Assembly (NCBI GenBank): GCA_003140315.1
Contig: PLJS01000032.1
Location: 36,481 to 75,523 of the forward strand
Direction: 5' to 3'
DNA length: 39,043 nucleotides
From: Hyphomicrobiales bacterium
Lineage (GTDB): Bacteria > Pseudomonadota > Alphaproteobacteria > Rhizobiales > Xanthobacteraceae
Made by a program: the position numbers and the translations under genes. The notes beneath the pieces were generated by a model. The model saw only the letters and a list, made by a program, of their open reading frames with translations. It was not told the origin of the DNA and searched no databases. Position 1 is the first letter of the stretch; every line of letters starts with the position of its first letter. Shown here one piece after another: positions 1 to 10,071 of this stretch.

Positions 1-1
1 C

Positions 2-652
2 CCGGACGAACGAAACTGGCTCGAGAAAGTCGTCGCTGCCGATAATGCGCAAGCCTTGAAGGTCGGCTACGAGGACATTTGGAAGGCGATGCTCTCCGGG
101 CGCGTCCTTCTGATCAACGCGCTGTACTTTTGCACCGTCATCGGAATCTACGGCATCGGCTTGTGGCTCCCGACGATCGTCAAGAGTTTCGGCCTCTCGA
201 ATATGGCGGTCGGCTGGGGCGTAGCGGGGCCCTATCTTCTCGCCACCATCACGATGGCGATCTGGACACGAAGGTCCGATCGGCTGGGCGAACGCAGGTG
301 GCATCTCGCGGTGCCCGCCTTCGTCGCCACGGCGGCCTTCGTGGTCAGCGCGCTGCTGGGAACGCAACTGATCGCACTCATACCGCTGGCGATCGCGGCG
401 GCGGGCATCTACGCGGTTCTGCCGCTGATATGGACGCTTCCGAACAAGTTCCTGACGGGGTTGGCCGCCGCGGGCGGCATCGCCTTCATCAACTCCATCG
501 GCAATCTGGGCGGCTTCGTCGGGCCCTATATCGTCGGATATATCCGGGAAGCGACCGGAAGCTTCACCTGGGCCTTGATGGCGCTCTCGCTTGGAATGTT
601 CCTCGCCGGCGTGATCGCGCTTTCTCTCCCGAGCGGCCTGCGAAACAAGTAG
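2..652 (+). CDS. MFS transporter, C-terminal part (5' end outside window)
   Basis: Frame is open from base 2 (PDERNWLEKVVAADNAQALKVGYEDIWKAML...) into the 56..652 ORF; multiple hydrophobic helices typical of ACS/phthalate-type MFS carriers. Confidence 0.8.
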   Translation, partial: PDERNWLEKVVAADNAQALKVGYEDIWKAMLSGRVLLINALYFCTVIGIYGIGLWLPTIVKSFGLSNMAVGWGVAGPYLLATITMAIWTRRSDRLGERRWHLAVPAFVATAAFVVSALLGTQLIALIPLAIAAAGIYAVLPLIWTLPNKFLTGLAAAGGIAFINSIGNLGGFVGPYIVGYIREATGSFTWALMALSLGMFLAGVIALSLPSGLRNK

Positions 653-819
653 GTCCGCTTGAGGCGGCGCGACGATAAAGGCGACTCGGAGACGGAGGAC
701 TTGCGGTGCCCGCGATCCTTGGCGCCGCGCAAGCCGCCTCGGCGTCATGACGGCCGAAGCAAAACTTGCGCTTCCGACGTCATCCAAATATTATAATACA
801 GAGTAAAATATAATAGCGG

Positions 820-2886
820 GTGATCATGGCGATCTGGGTTGGCGTTGACGTCGGCGGCACGTTCACCGATTTCATCGCGTATGACGATGACACCGGCGAG
901 AACGTCACCTTCAAGACGTCGTCGACGCCGAAGGACCCGGCGAACGCCATCGTCGACGGCCTCAAGACCATGATGGAGCGCTTCGGGACCTCCGCGGATT
1001 CCGTCGCGCAGGTCGGCCATGGCACGACGGTCGGCACCAACACGCTGATCCAGCGCAAGGGCGCGCGGGTCGCGCTGATCACCACCAAAGGGTTCCGCGA
1101 CGTGCTCGAGATCGGCCGCCAGACGCGGCCCGGCTTCTTCGACATGTATTCCGATTGGCCACCGGCCGTGGTGCCGCGCACGCGGCGCTTCGAGATCGAC
1201 GAGCGCGTGGGCGCCGATGGCAAGGTCCGCGTGCCGCTCACCGACGCCGAGATCGAGCGGGTGGTGAAGCTCGCGCTCGAGAGCGATGTCGATGCATTCG
1301 CCGTCAGCCTGTTGTTCGCTTATCTGACGCCGGATCATGAACGCCGGATCGGCGCTGCTCTCGCGCAAGCCGCGCCGGGAAAATTCATTTCGCTGTCGTC
1401 GGACGTGCAGCCCGAGTTTCGCGAATACGAGCGCACCTCGACGACAACGCAGAATGCCTATCTGCAACCGATGATGCAGCGCTACCTCACCAATCTGGCG
1501 GACCGGGTGGGGGCGGCCATTCCGCAGGCCGATATCGTGATCAGCCAGTCGAGCGGCGGGCTGATGTCGATCGATAAGGCGCAGCGTTTCCCCATCCGCA
1601 CCGCGCTGTCGGGTCCGGCGGCGGGCGTACTCGGCGCGCTCGAGATCGCCCGGCTCGCGAACCGCCCTCACGTCGTCACTTTCGACATGGGCGGCACCAG
1701 CGCGGACGTCGCCCTGGTGCGCGACCTGATGCCGGCGCAAAGCTACGACAAGCTGATCGGCGGCCTTCCGGTCCGGCTGCCGTCCGTGGACATCAGCACG
1801 ATCGGTGCCGGCGGCGGCTCGATCGCGCATTTCGACCGTGACGACCGGCTGAAAGTCGGCCCGATCAGCGCCGGCGCGGATCCGGGCCCCGCCTGTTACG
1901 GCCTCGGCGGCGAGCGCGCGACGGTGACGGACGCCAATCTGGTGCTCGGACGATTGAGTCCGGACGGCCTGCTGGATGGCTCGATGAAGCTCGACCACGA
2001 CGCGGCGGTGCGCGCCGTCCAGCCGATCGCCGACCGCCTCGGACTGACGCTCGAGCATACTGCGCACGGCATCATCGAGATCGTCGTCTCCAACATGGCG
2101 AGAATCATCCGCGCGATCTCGGTCAATCGCGGCTACGATCCGCGCGATCTGTCGCTGCTGGCCTTCGGCGGCGGCGGGCCGCTGCACACCAGCGCAGTCG
2201 CGGCGAGCCTCGACATGCGCGAAGTGATCGTGCCGCCGGCGCCCGGCATCCTGTGCGCGGCGGGGCTGAACGTCTCCGATCTGAAGGAGGACTTTGTCCG
2301 CACGTCGCGCGTGCTCGTGCGCGAAGACGCATCGATCGCGGAGCTGGAAGCCAATCTGCGCGCGTTGCATGCGCGTGCCGGCCAATGGTTCGAGGACGAG
2401 CGCATTCCGACCGAGCGCCGCTACGTGCAGGTCTCGCTCGACATGCATTATGTCGGGCAGAATTTCGAACTGTCGGTGCCGATTACGGGCGGCACGCGCG
2501 GCGAGCTGCCGCCGCTGCCGGCGATGGCCGAGCTGCAGAAGATGTTCTTCGCCGAGCATGAGCGCACCTACGGCTTCTACAATCCGCGCGATCCGGTCCA
2601 GATCCTCAATTGCCGCATGAAGGCGGGCGGCCGGCGCCATCGCCAGCACGCGGCGCGCAAGGCGAAGGCCGGAACGCCCGGGCAGCCGATCGGGCAGCGC
2701 AAGGTCTGGTTCGCGCCCGACGCGCCGCTCGACACGCCGATCTATCGCCGCGAGCAATTATCGGTCGGCCAGGAGATGCACGGGCCGGCCGTGATCGAGC
2801 AGATGGACACGACGACGCTCGTCTTCCCCCGCGACGTGGTGCGGGTGGACGATCACCTGAACCTCCTGATCGAGATCAACCGATGA
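820..2886 (+). CDS. Hydantoinase/oxoprolinase family protein, subunit A (N-methylhydantoinase A-like)
   Basis: N-terminal WVGVDVGGTFTDF, GHGTTVGTNTLIQRKGARVALITTKGFRDVLEIGRQ, TFDMGGTSADVALV, SIGAGGGSIA-like motifs; 688 aa. Start may be GTG 820 or ATG 826. Confidence 0.93.
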   Translation: MIMAIWVGVDVGGTFTDFIAYDDDTGENVTFKTSSTPKDPANAIVDGLKTMMERFGTSADSVAQVGHGTTVGTNTLIQRKGARVALITTKGFRDVLEIGRQTRPGFFDMYSDWPPAVVPRTRRFEIDERVGADGKVRVPLTDAEIERVVKLALESDVDAFAVSLLFAYLTPDHERRIGAALAQAAPGKFISLSSDVQPEFREYERTSTTTQNAYLQPMMQRYLTNLADRVGAAIPQADIVISQSSGGLMSIDKAQRFPIRTALSGPAAGVLGALEIARLANRPHVVTFDMGGTSADVALVRDLMPAQSYDKLIGGLPVRLPSVDISTIGAGGGSIAHFDRDDRLKVGPISAGADPGPACYGLGGERATVTDANLVLGRLSPDGLLDGSMKLDHDAAVRAVQPIADRLGLTLEHTAHGIIEIVVSNMARIIRAISVNRGYDPRDLSLLAFGGGGPLHTSAVAASLDMREVIVPPAPGILCAAGLNVSDLKEDFVRTSRVLVREDASIAELEANLRALHARAGQWFEDERIPTERRYVQVSLDMHYVGQNFELSVPITGGTRGELPPLPAMAELQKMFFAEHERTYGFYNPRDPVQILNCRMKAGGRRHRQHAARKAKAGTPGQPIGQRKVWFAPDAPLDTPIYRREQLSVGQEMHGPAVIEQMDTTTLVFPRDVVRVDDHLNLLIEINR

Positions 2887-4625
2887 ACGCCCAATCTGTC
2901 GAACTCGACCCGATCACGCTTGAAGTCGTCCATAACGGATTGCTGTCGATCGCGGACGAAACGTTTTACGCGCTGATGAAAAGCGCCTACTCGACGAACA
3001 TCAAAGAGCGGCACGACCACTCTACGTGTCTCGTCGACATCGACGGGCGGACCATCGTCCAAGCGACTCGCACCCAGGTGATCCATATCAGCTCCATGCT
3101 GGGGCACATCAGCACGATCCTGAAGACCGTTCCCCGCGAAGATATCCGCGAGGGCGATATCTTCATCTCCAACGACCCTTATGTCGCGGGCGGAAGCCAC
3201 CTTCCCGACATCAATTACGCCGCGCCCATCTTCGTCGACGGCGAGCTCGCCGCCTTTTCCTGCAACATCGCCCATCACGCCGATATCGGCGGCATGGTCG
3301 CCGGCAGCATGTCCAGCAACATGACGGAGATTTTCCAGGAGGGACTGCGTCTGCCGGTCGTGAAGCTGTTCAGCGAAGGCAAGCTGAACGAGGATATCCT
3401 CAACATCGTGCTGCTCAATATTCGGAACCCGGAAGAGCGGCGCGGCGATTATTTCGCCCAGATCGCGGCATGCCGGTTGGGGATCGAGCGCTTCCGGGAG
3501 CTTGCCGCGAAGCATGGCGTCGCCGAGATCAAGGCCGCATCGAGCGAAATCATCAAGCGGACAGAGGCGCGGATGCGGCGCGCCATCGACACGATTCCGG
3601 ACGGCGATTACGTCTTCGAGGACGTTCTTGATGATGACGGCGTCGGCACCAAGAACATCCTGCTCAAGCTGAAAATCTCGGTCCGCGGCTGCAGCATCAA
3701 ATTCGACTTCGCCGGGACCTCGCCGCAGGTGAAGGGCAATATCAATTCTCCCTTGCGGGCCGTTGAGGCCTCCATCGCCTATGTGCTGATGGCGCTCCTC
3801 GATCGCGAGATTCCGTGCAACCAAGGTATCTTGAACGCGATCGAGGTCATCGCCGAGCCCGGCTCGCTTCTCAACCCGACCTTCCCGGCTCCCGTGGCGG
3901 CGCGAACCCACACCTGCCAGCGCGTCGTCGACCTCGTCATCGGCGCGCTCGCGCATGCGTTGCCGCATGCGGTTGCGGGCGCAAGCAACGGCTCCAACAC
4001 GATGGCGATCGTGTCGGGGACCGACCCGCGCAACGGCAAGGACTATCTCTATTTCGAGACCTATGGCGGCGGGTGCGGCGGTCGCTCCTTCAAGGATGGG
4101 AAGGACGGCGTTCAGGCGCATATCCCGAACACGTCCAACACGCCGATCGAGGTGATGGAAACGGAATTTCCGTTACTGGTCGAGGAATACAGCCTGCCGC
4201 AGGACACCGGCGGCCCGGGGAAATACCGCGGCGGGCTCGCGCTCAGGCGGGTGATCCGGCCCCTCGGGCATACCTGCATCTTCACCGGAGCTTGCGAGCG
4301 ATACCACAACCCTCCTTGGGGCATCCATGGCGGAGGAGCCGGCGCTCCGGGGGACTATCTGCTGATCGACGACAACGGAACGATCACCAAGCTGGAATCC
4401 AAACCCGCACCGATCGAATGCGGACCGAACCTGCGGATCGTCGTCCAAAGTCCTGGCGCGGGCGGCTACGGCGACAGCAAGGAGCGCGATCGCAAACTAC
4501 TGGCGCTGGATTGGACCAGCGGCAAGTTTTCCGCGGACTACATGCAGCGTCATTACGGCCTAGACGGCGTAAAGCTCGCGGCGCTGAAAGCCGACCGCGA
4601 CGCCTTCGACTATGCCGAGGACTGA
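2883..4625 (+). CDS. Hydantoinase B/oxoprolinase family protein
   Basis: MNAQSVELDPITLEVVHNGLLSIADE..., SNDPYVAGGSHLPDI, and C-terminal GGxGAPG/GGGYGD-like region. ATG overlaps the HyuA-like stop (ATGA). The ORF-track start at 2610 is an in-frame extension. Confidence 0.93.
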   Translation: MNAQSVELDPITLEVVHNGLLSIADETFYALMKSAYSTNIKERHDHSTCLVDIDGRTIVQATRTQVIHISSMLGHISTILKTVPREDIREGDIFISNDPYVAGGSHLPDINYAAPIFVDGELAAFSCNIAHHADIGGMVAGSMSSNMTEIFQEGLRLPVVKLFSEGKLNEDILNIVLLNIRNPEERRGDYFAQIAACRLGIERFRELAAKHGVAEIKAASSEIIKRTEARMRRAIDTIPDGDYVFEDVLDDDGVGTKNILLKLKISVRGCSIKFDFAGTSPQVKGNINSPLRAVEASIAYVLMALLDREIPCNQGILNAIEVIAEPGSLLNPTFPAPVAARTHTCQRVVDLVIGALAHALPHAVAGASNGSNTMAIVSGTDPRNGKDYLYFETYGGGCGGRSFKDGKDGVQAHIPNTSNTPIEVMETEFPLLVEEYSLPQDTGGPGKYRGGLALRRVIRPLGHTCIFTGACERYHNPPWGIHGGGAGAPGDYLLIDDNGTITKLESKPAPIECGPNLRIVVQSPGAGGYGDSKERDRKLLALDWTSGKFSADYMQRHYGLDGVKLAALKADRDAFDYAED

Positions 4626-4637
4626 GGCACCGCGGGT

Positions 4638-5417
4638 TCAGTTCGCTTGCGGCATGTCGTCCAGCGGGGTTTTCTCCGCCAGGTCAAGGTTCATCAGCCG
4701 CATCACCTTGGCGCGGAACAAGCGCAAATGCTGTCCGGCGAGCCTGTCGGCGCCCGCGGCGTCGCCGGATTCGATCAGCCCGATCAGCTCGTCATGCTCG
4801 GCGAGGATTTGATTGAAGCCGCCGGGAAACATGTCCGTGATGGTCGATCCGCGGGCCAGCGTCATATAGGCGTAACGCACGGTGATCGAGAGCAACGAGT
4901 CTAGGAGCTTCAGGAAATGGCGGTTACCCGCCGCCTGGGCGATCGCCAGATGATAGCCGCGATTGGCATCGCTCATATTGTCGAAGTGATCGGCTGCCGC
5001 AGCCTCGGCGAATTCGCGGCTGTGTTGCCGGATAAGCTCCAGGTGCTGTGGCGTGCGCCGCAGCGCCGCCCATCGCGACGTGATGCGGATGGCGATTTCC
5101 AGCGAATCGAAGATCTCACCCACCTCGTGAAATTGCAACGTCGCGACGCGCGTGCCGCGATTGGGGATGATCTCGACCAGTTCCTCATGCGCGAGCTTCA
5201 GCAGGGCCTCGCGTACGGGGGTCCGTGACAGCTTGAACTCGCGCACCAGCGCCTGCTCGTCCAAATCGACGCCCGGCGCGAGGTCGAGCCGCAGGATGCG
5301 GCGCCGCAACTCGACGTAGATCGCGTGCGTGCCGGTGCCCTTGGGACGGCCGCGAATCCCCGTTCGTACGCGTTTTTGCGGCGGACGTGCCGGACGTGAC
5401 TTCTTAAATTTGGCCAT
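4638..5417 (-). CDS. GntR family transcriptional regulator (FCD/FadR-type)
   Basis: N-terminal wHTH (LRRRILRLDLAPGVDLDEQALVREFKLSRTPVREALLKLAHEELVEIIPNRGTRVA) followed by a helical FCD-like domain with a conserved YHLAIAQAAGNRHF segment. Confidence 0.92.
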   Translation of the reverse strand: MAKFKKSRPARPPQKRVRTGIRGRPKGTGTHAIYVELRRRILRLDLAPGVDLDEQALVREFKLSRTPVREALLKLAHEELVEIIPNRGTRVATLQFHEVGEIFDSLEIAIRITSRWAALRRTPQHLELIRQHSREFAEAAAADHFDNMSDANRGYHLAIAQAAGNRHFLKLLDSLLSITVRYAYMTLARGSTITDMFPGGFNQILAEHDELIGLIESGDAAGADRLAGQHLRLFRAKVMRLMNLDLAEKTPLDDMPQAN

Positions 5418-5529
5418 GGGTCAGACAAACTATTATCGCAACGCTCGGTCGTCCAGCCGCGCGGATGCAAATGCTCCCCGCTTTCCTCGCAAGCCGACGT
5501 CCTATATTCCCGCAAGAGGCCTCGCGCGC

Positions 5530-5557
5530 TTGAGTCATAATTTAGCGTGTGTAATAA
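5530..5557 (+). promoter_or_regulatory. Candidate sigma70-like promoter upstream of the FAD oxidoreductase
   Basis: TTGAGT (5530-5535), 16-nt spacer, TAATAA (5552-5557) in the divergent intergenic region between the GntR gene and the FAD oxidoreductase. Confidence 0.3.
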
Positions 5558-5642
5558 TCTTCGGCGACACCGCGTGTCTTTTTGCAGCGCGCAATCGGGG
5601 CAGCCTCGATGCGGATTTCGATCGCGGAGCGGAGGGGAAGAG

Positions 5643-6812
5643 ATGGCTCAAAGCTATGATGCGATCGTCGTCGGCGCCGGAGTAAGCGGCACCGCCACCG
5701 CCTATCATCTCAAGAAAGGCGGCATGAAGCGCGTCCTCCTCATCGATCGCGAGCCCGGCGTCGCCAACGGCCCGACGCGCGATAGCGCCGCCGTCGTCCG
5801 CATGCATTATTCCGAGCCGGTGCTGGTGCGCATGGCGATGGAAAGCCTCGACATGTTTGCCAACATGAAGGAACTCCTGGGCAAGGACGGCGGCTTCAAG
5901 AGGAAGGGCTGGTTCCTCGCGCTTCCGCCGGACATGGTCGAGGCCGCCGAGCGCAATATCACGATGCAGCGCGGACTTGGACTGAAATGCGGACTCCTTA
6001 CGGAGCGCGAGACCGCCGAGAAGGCGCCGTGGCTCAACACCGAAGGCGTGGGCGGTCTGCTTTACGAGCCGGACAGCGGTTACGCCGATCCGGTGCAGAC
6101 GACCGAGGCCTTTCATTTTGCATTCGAAAATCTCGGGGGTGAAAGCCGCTTCCGCACGCCTTGTCGCAGCCTTACGCGAGACAGGAACCGCATCACCGGG
6201 ATCATGCTCGACGATGGTCCAATCGAAGCCGGCATTGTGGTGAATGCCGCAGGCCCGTGGTCCAAATTTCTTGCCGCCACCGCGGAGCTTGAGCTTCAGC
6301 TCCGCGCGGTGCGCGAGCAGGACGCGATCTGGCAGGTTCGCCCCAACCGGCCGATGCCGGAATGCTCCTTCTCGACCGCCATCGAGGCCGCCTATTGCCG
6401 AGCACTCGGCGACGGCCGCTTTATCCTCGGACTCGGATATCCAAAACCCTATTTCGACGTCGATCCTTATAACTACAAGCGCACGATGGACGACGACTTC
6501 CGCATGCTGGCTTTCGAGAAGAATGCCAAGCGCCTGCCAAATCTCGAAGGCGCGAAATTCATGAGTGCGTACGCGGCGCTTTACGACATCACGCCCGATT
6601 TCTATCCGTTCGTCGGACCGCGTGCCGGGCTCGAAGGTTACGCCGACTTTTGCGGTGGCAGCGGGCATGGCTTCAAGATCGCTCCCGGCCTGTCGCGGCA
6701 CCTCTCGCAGTGGCTGCTTGACGGCAGGACAGACGATGAGTTCGCCGATCTGAGCTACGATCGCATCGCTAAAGGCAAACGGTTTGGCGGGCTGGGCGGA
6801 AATCGCGGATAG
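5643..6812 (+). CDS. FAD-dependent oxidoreductase (DAO family)
   Basis: MAQSYDAIVVGAGVSGTATAYHLKKGG dinucleotide-binding motif; C-terminal DFCGGSGHGFKIAPGLSRHLSQWLLDG typical of D-amino acid oxidase/sarcosine oxidase-like enzymes. ATG 5643 follows GGAGGGGAAGAG. Confidence 0.9.
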   Translation: MAQSYDAIVVGAGVSGTATAYHLKKGGMKRVLLIDREPGVANGPTRDSAAVVRMHYSEPVLVRMAMESLDMFANMKELLGKDGGFKRKGWFLALPPDMVEAAERNITMQRGLGLKCGLLTERETAEKAPWLNTEGVGGLLYEPDSGYADPVQTTEAFHFAFENLGGESRFRTPCRSLTRDRNRITGIMLDDGPIEAGIVVNAAGPWSKFLAATAELELQLRAVREQDAIWQVRPNRPMPECSFSTAIEAAYCRALGDGRFILGLGYPKPYFDVDPYNYKRTMDDDFRMLAFEKNAKRLPNLEGAKFMSAYAALYDITPDFYPFVGPRAGLEGYADFCGGSGHGFKIAPGLSRHLSQWLLDGRTDDEFADLSYDRIAKGKRFGGLGGNRG

Positions 6813-6885
6813 GCTGTCAGCTATAAGCCGGAAACAATCCCAAGATGACGAATGGGTTGAAAACCTCGGGCTTTTTCATAGCCGG

Positions 6886-8361
6886 CTAACCCGTGGCGAT
6901 GGCTCGCCGCGGCTCCGACGCCATCGTGGCGGCGAACAGGTCGGCGACGCTGCGCTGCTCCAGATGCATCGCGACGTCGAACAGCGCCGCCTCTCCGGCC
7001 TCGCCGAGACATGGGCTCACGAGCGACGCAAACTTGCCGCGCACCTCTTCGGCCGTCACGAAGTTCTCCGGATCGCCTTTCGGCACGCGCTGGAAGCTCT
7101 CATGCACCGTTCCGTCGCGCATCACGATCTTGAGCGAGCCTGACAGCAGGTTCGGGTAGTTGGCTTCGACGCGCGGGTCCTCGAACGCGGTCACGCGCCG
7201 CGTCAGCGCTAGCGTGCGCTGGTCGGCGAGCTGCCTGTTGTAGTCGTCCCATTCGAGCTTTCCCTGCCGCAGCATCACGGCGGCCGTGAAGTGCGTGGAG
7301 AACTGGCCGTCGACGACGCTCTTGGGCTCGCGCTTCTGTTCTTGCGGTGCCCCGGTCAGCACCATCCCGGTATTGCTCAGCCCGACGGCGATCTCGGCGA
7401 TGTCGTCGCTGCGATCTCCATGCTCGGTGTAAAACCCCGCCGCGAGGTCGGCGGGTGCGTGCGACAGGCGGCACGCCGGATAGGGCTTGATGCCCGTGGT
7501 CGCGACTTCCCAGATTTCGCGCAGTCCGGCGACGGCAAATTCCGGCTTCGCGTCCGGCACGTACGCGTGGAACAGCCCGAACCGGCCTTCCAGCGGATCC
7601 ACCGCGCCGGTGAAGCCGTGTTTCGCGAACGTCGCGGCGACGAGGCCGTTGCGGCCCGCGTTGCCGGCCTGGAAGCGCTTGGTCCACGCGCCGTTGCGCA
7701 AGTACTGCATCGAGCCTGCCGCCTCCGACAGCGCGATCCCGAACGCGTGCATCATCTGCTCGACCGAAAGTCCGAGCACGCGCCCCGCTGCGGCCGTGGC
7801 GCCGAAACAGCCCGCGACCGCGGTCGGATGGAAGCCGCGCTCGTACATGGCGGCCGGACCGAGCGCCTGGCTGATCTTGCAGGTCACGTCGTAGCCCGCG
7901 ACGATCGCGGTCAGGACGTCGCGTCCGCTCGCGCCGCACATTTCCGCGGCGGCGAAAGCCGCCGGCATGGTGGACGGGCTCGGCGCGAGCGATGCCGGCG
8001 TGTTCATCGGGTCGAAGTCCATCGAGTGTCCGATGGCGCCGTTGACCAGCGCGGCGACCGGCGGGGCGAAACGGCCGCGCGTGGAGAAGATCGTCGCGCC
8101 CGCGCCGTCCTTCCCGGCGCCGCCGAGCGCTTCGGCCGCGGCGATCATCGGCGGCGTCGACGCGGCGTCATAGGCCGCGCGCACCGCGATGCCGACGAAG
8201 TCGGCGACGAACAGCTTGGCCCGTTCGATGACGGACGGCGGTATGTCCTCGTAGCGCAGCGTCGCGACGTGCTCCGCCAGACGCCGCGTGATGTTCTCGC
8301 CGATATTCTCGCTCATCGCCGTCTCCGTTTTGGTTCTTTCACGGGTGTTTTCGTCATTCAT
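6886..8361 (-). CDS. MmgE/PrpD family protein (copy 1)
   Basis: NITRRLAEHVATLRYEDIPPSVIERAKLFVADFVGIAV..., NGAIGHSMDFDPMNTPASLAPSPSTMPAAFAAAEMCGASGRDVLTAIVAGYDV, YPACRLSHA; typical family layout. Likely start at the internal MSENIG (8316). Confidence 0.9.
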   Translation of the reverse strand: MNDENTRERTKTETAMSENIGENITRRLAEHVATLRYEDIPPSVIERAKLFVADFVGIAVRAAYDAASTPPMIAAAEALGGAGKDGAGATIFSTRGRFAPPVAALVNGAIGHSMDFDPMNTPASLAPSPSTMPAAFAAAEMCGASGRDVLTAIVAGYDVTCKISQALGPAAMYERGFHPTAVAGCFGATAAAGRVLGLSVEQMMHAFGIALSEAAGSMQYLRNGAWTKRFQAGNAGRNGLVAATFAKHGFTGAVDPLEGRFGLFHAYVPDAKPEFAVAGLREIWEVATTGIKPYPACRLSHAPADLAAGFYTEHGDRSDDIAEIAVGLSNTGMVLTGAPQEQKREPKSVVDGQFSTHFTAAVMLRQGKLEWDDYNRQLADQRTLALTRRVTAFEDPRVEANYPNLLSGSLKIVMRDGTVHESFQRVPKGDPENFVTAEEVRGKFASLVSPCLGEAGEAALFDVAMHLEQRSVADLFAATMASEPRRAIATG

Positions 8362-8382
8362 CCAGGAAATCGTCGCGCCGCG

Positions 8383-10038
8383 CTAGCCATGAACGGTCCG
8401 CTGCGGCCAGAGGAATTGCACAGCCTGTAGCACCGTCACGCCGATGACGAGCTGAAGCAGCGACAGGCTCGCGACCTGCGAGAAGTTGCCGACGTTCCAG
8501 ACCTCGAACGACAGGACCGAGAACGTCCGTGTTTCCGCCGTGTAGAGCAGGATCACCATCGACAGCTCCGTGATGAAGATGCTGAAGAGCAGCATCCAGC
8601 TCGCCACGATGCTCGGACGGATCAGCGGCAGCGTGATGTGCGTGAACGTGCGGACCCAGCCATACCCGGCGATCCGCGCGCTCTCCTCGAGTTCGGGATG
8701 GACCTGAACGATGCTCGACGAGATGCTGCGCACCGCATAGCCCGAGAAGCGGCCGATGAAGGCGAGCACGATGATCCAGAGCGTGCCGTAGACCGCGACC
8801 GGCATGCGCATCCAGAACAGCGCGACGCCGACGCCGAACGCGATGCCCGGCACCGCGACGGGAAGCACCGCGAGATATTCCAAAACCTGACGATACGGCA
8901 GCCGCGTGCGCTGCGTCGTCCACGAGATCGCGATCCCGATCACGGTTCCGATCGTGGCCGCGACGAGCGCGATCGCGAGACTGTTCTGCAGCGTCTCGCG
9001 CACGTCCTGCGAGCTCCAGAGATACTGGAAGTTCGTCATCGTGAACCGCCCCGACCAGGTGAATGTCGAGAGCGCGGCCGCGATCAGAACCGCGATGGGC
9101 GCGATGATCGTGAAGAAGCAGTAGAGCCAGACCGAAGCGGCCGCGAGATATCGCGATGTGCCGAGCATGATCGCTCGTGCGCGAAAGCCCTTGCCCGACA
9201 CGGTGACGAAGGAGCGTCCCTTGAGCAGCCACCGCTGCAGCATCGTGGCGAGCAGCGACAGCGCGATCAGGTAGAGAGCAAGGATCGCCATGACGCCCAG
9301 CGCCGGCGGCACTTCCTGCGACGCGAGATAGATGCGCGAGGTCACGAAATAGAGCTGCCGCGCCCAGCCGATGACGACCGGCGTCCCGAACAGACCGATC
9401 GTGATGACGAACGCCAGCACGGCCCCGGACAGGATCGCGGGCGCGACCAGCGGCAACGTCACCGTGGTCGCGGTGCGGAACCGGCTCAAGCCGGAAACCT
9501 GCGCCGCCTCCTCGAGGCTCGGGTCCATGCTGCGCAGCGCGGCGGCCACGATCATCATCACGTACGGCGCGAGATAAATGCCGACGACCCAGCCGATCCC
9601 CACGAGCGTGTAGACGTTGAACGGCTCGGCGCCGATCAGGACACGGAACGGATAGTTGAAGGCGCCGATGCGCGGCGCCGCCAGCAGAATCCACGCGACC
9701 GCGCCGACGAACGGCGGAATGAAGATCGGGATCGTGGCGAGATTTTCCAGCAAGCCGCGTCCCGGCAGATTCGTCCGCGCGAACAGCCAGGCCATGGGGA
9801 CGCCGGCCATGCAGGCGATCGCCGTCGCGCCGAGCCCGATGATCATCGTGTTCAGGAGTGCGATCCAGTAAGGCCAACGTCCGAGCACCACCGCCACATG
9901 GCTCAGCGTGAAATGCCAGGCGCCGGCGTCGTAGACGATGAATCCCTGGATCAGCACGATCGCAAGCGGGACGACGACGATGAGAAACATTGCCGCCGTT
10001 GCCAATCCGAACAGGCCGTAGCGCCGGATGTATCGCAT
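8383..10038 (-). CDS. ABC transporter permease, fused duplicated permease (iron/polyamine/2-AEP type)
   Basis: 551 aa, two repeats of a BPD permease domain: EEAAQVSGLSRFRTATTVTLPLVAPAILSGAVLAF and EESARIAGYGWVRTFTHITLPLIRPSIVASWML EAA loops. Confidence 0.92.
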   Translation of the reverse strand: MRYIRRYGLFGLATAAMFLIVVVPLAIVLIQGFIVYDAGAWHFTLSHVAVVLGRWPYWIALLNTMIIGLGATAIACMAGVPMAWLFARTNLPGRGLLENLATIPIFIPPFVGAVAWILLAAPRIGAFNYPFRVLIGAEPFNVYTLVGIGWVVGIYLAPYVMMIVAAALRSMDPSLEEAAQVSGLSRFRTATTVTLPLVAPAILSGAVLAFVITIGLFGTPVVIGWARQLYFVTSRIYLASQEVPPALGVMAILALYLIALSLLATMLQRWLLKGRSFVTVSGKGFRARAIMLGTSRYLAAASVWLYCFFTIIAPIAVLIAAALSTFTWSGRFTMTNFQYLWSSQDVRETLQNSLAIALVAATIGTVIGIAISWTTQRTRLPYRQVLEYLAVLPVAVPGIAFGVGVALFWMRMPVAVYGTLWIIVLAFIGRFSGYAVRSISSSIVQVHPELEESARIAGYGWVRTFTHITLPLIRPSIVASWMLLFSIFITELSMVILLYTAETRTFSVLSFEVWNVGNFSQVASLSLLQLVIGVTVLQAVQFLWPQRTVHG

Positions 10039-10071
10039 GTGCGCTTCGAGCCTCGCGACCGGTCGTCGCTC

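Noticed and set aside
661-740. GAGGCGGC ... GCCGCCTC inverted repeat downstream of the MFS gene
   Set aside because: 8-bp arms with a ~64-nt loop in very GC-rich DNA and no T-run; expected by chance.
745-2757. 670-aa minus-strand ORF antisense to the hydantoinase A gene
   Set aside because: Arg/His/Asp-rich translation with no recognisable domain, fully antisense to a clear HyuA; high-GC codon-bias artefact.
6813-6885. Possible bidirectional terminator (AAAACCTCGGGCTTTTT) between convergent genes
   Set aside because: Stem contains a mismatch and is only a few base pairs; too weak to call.
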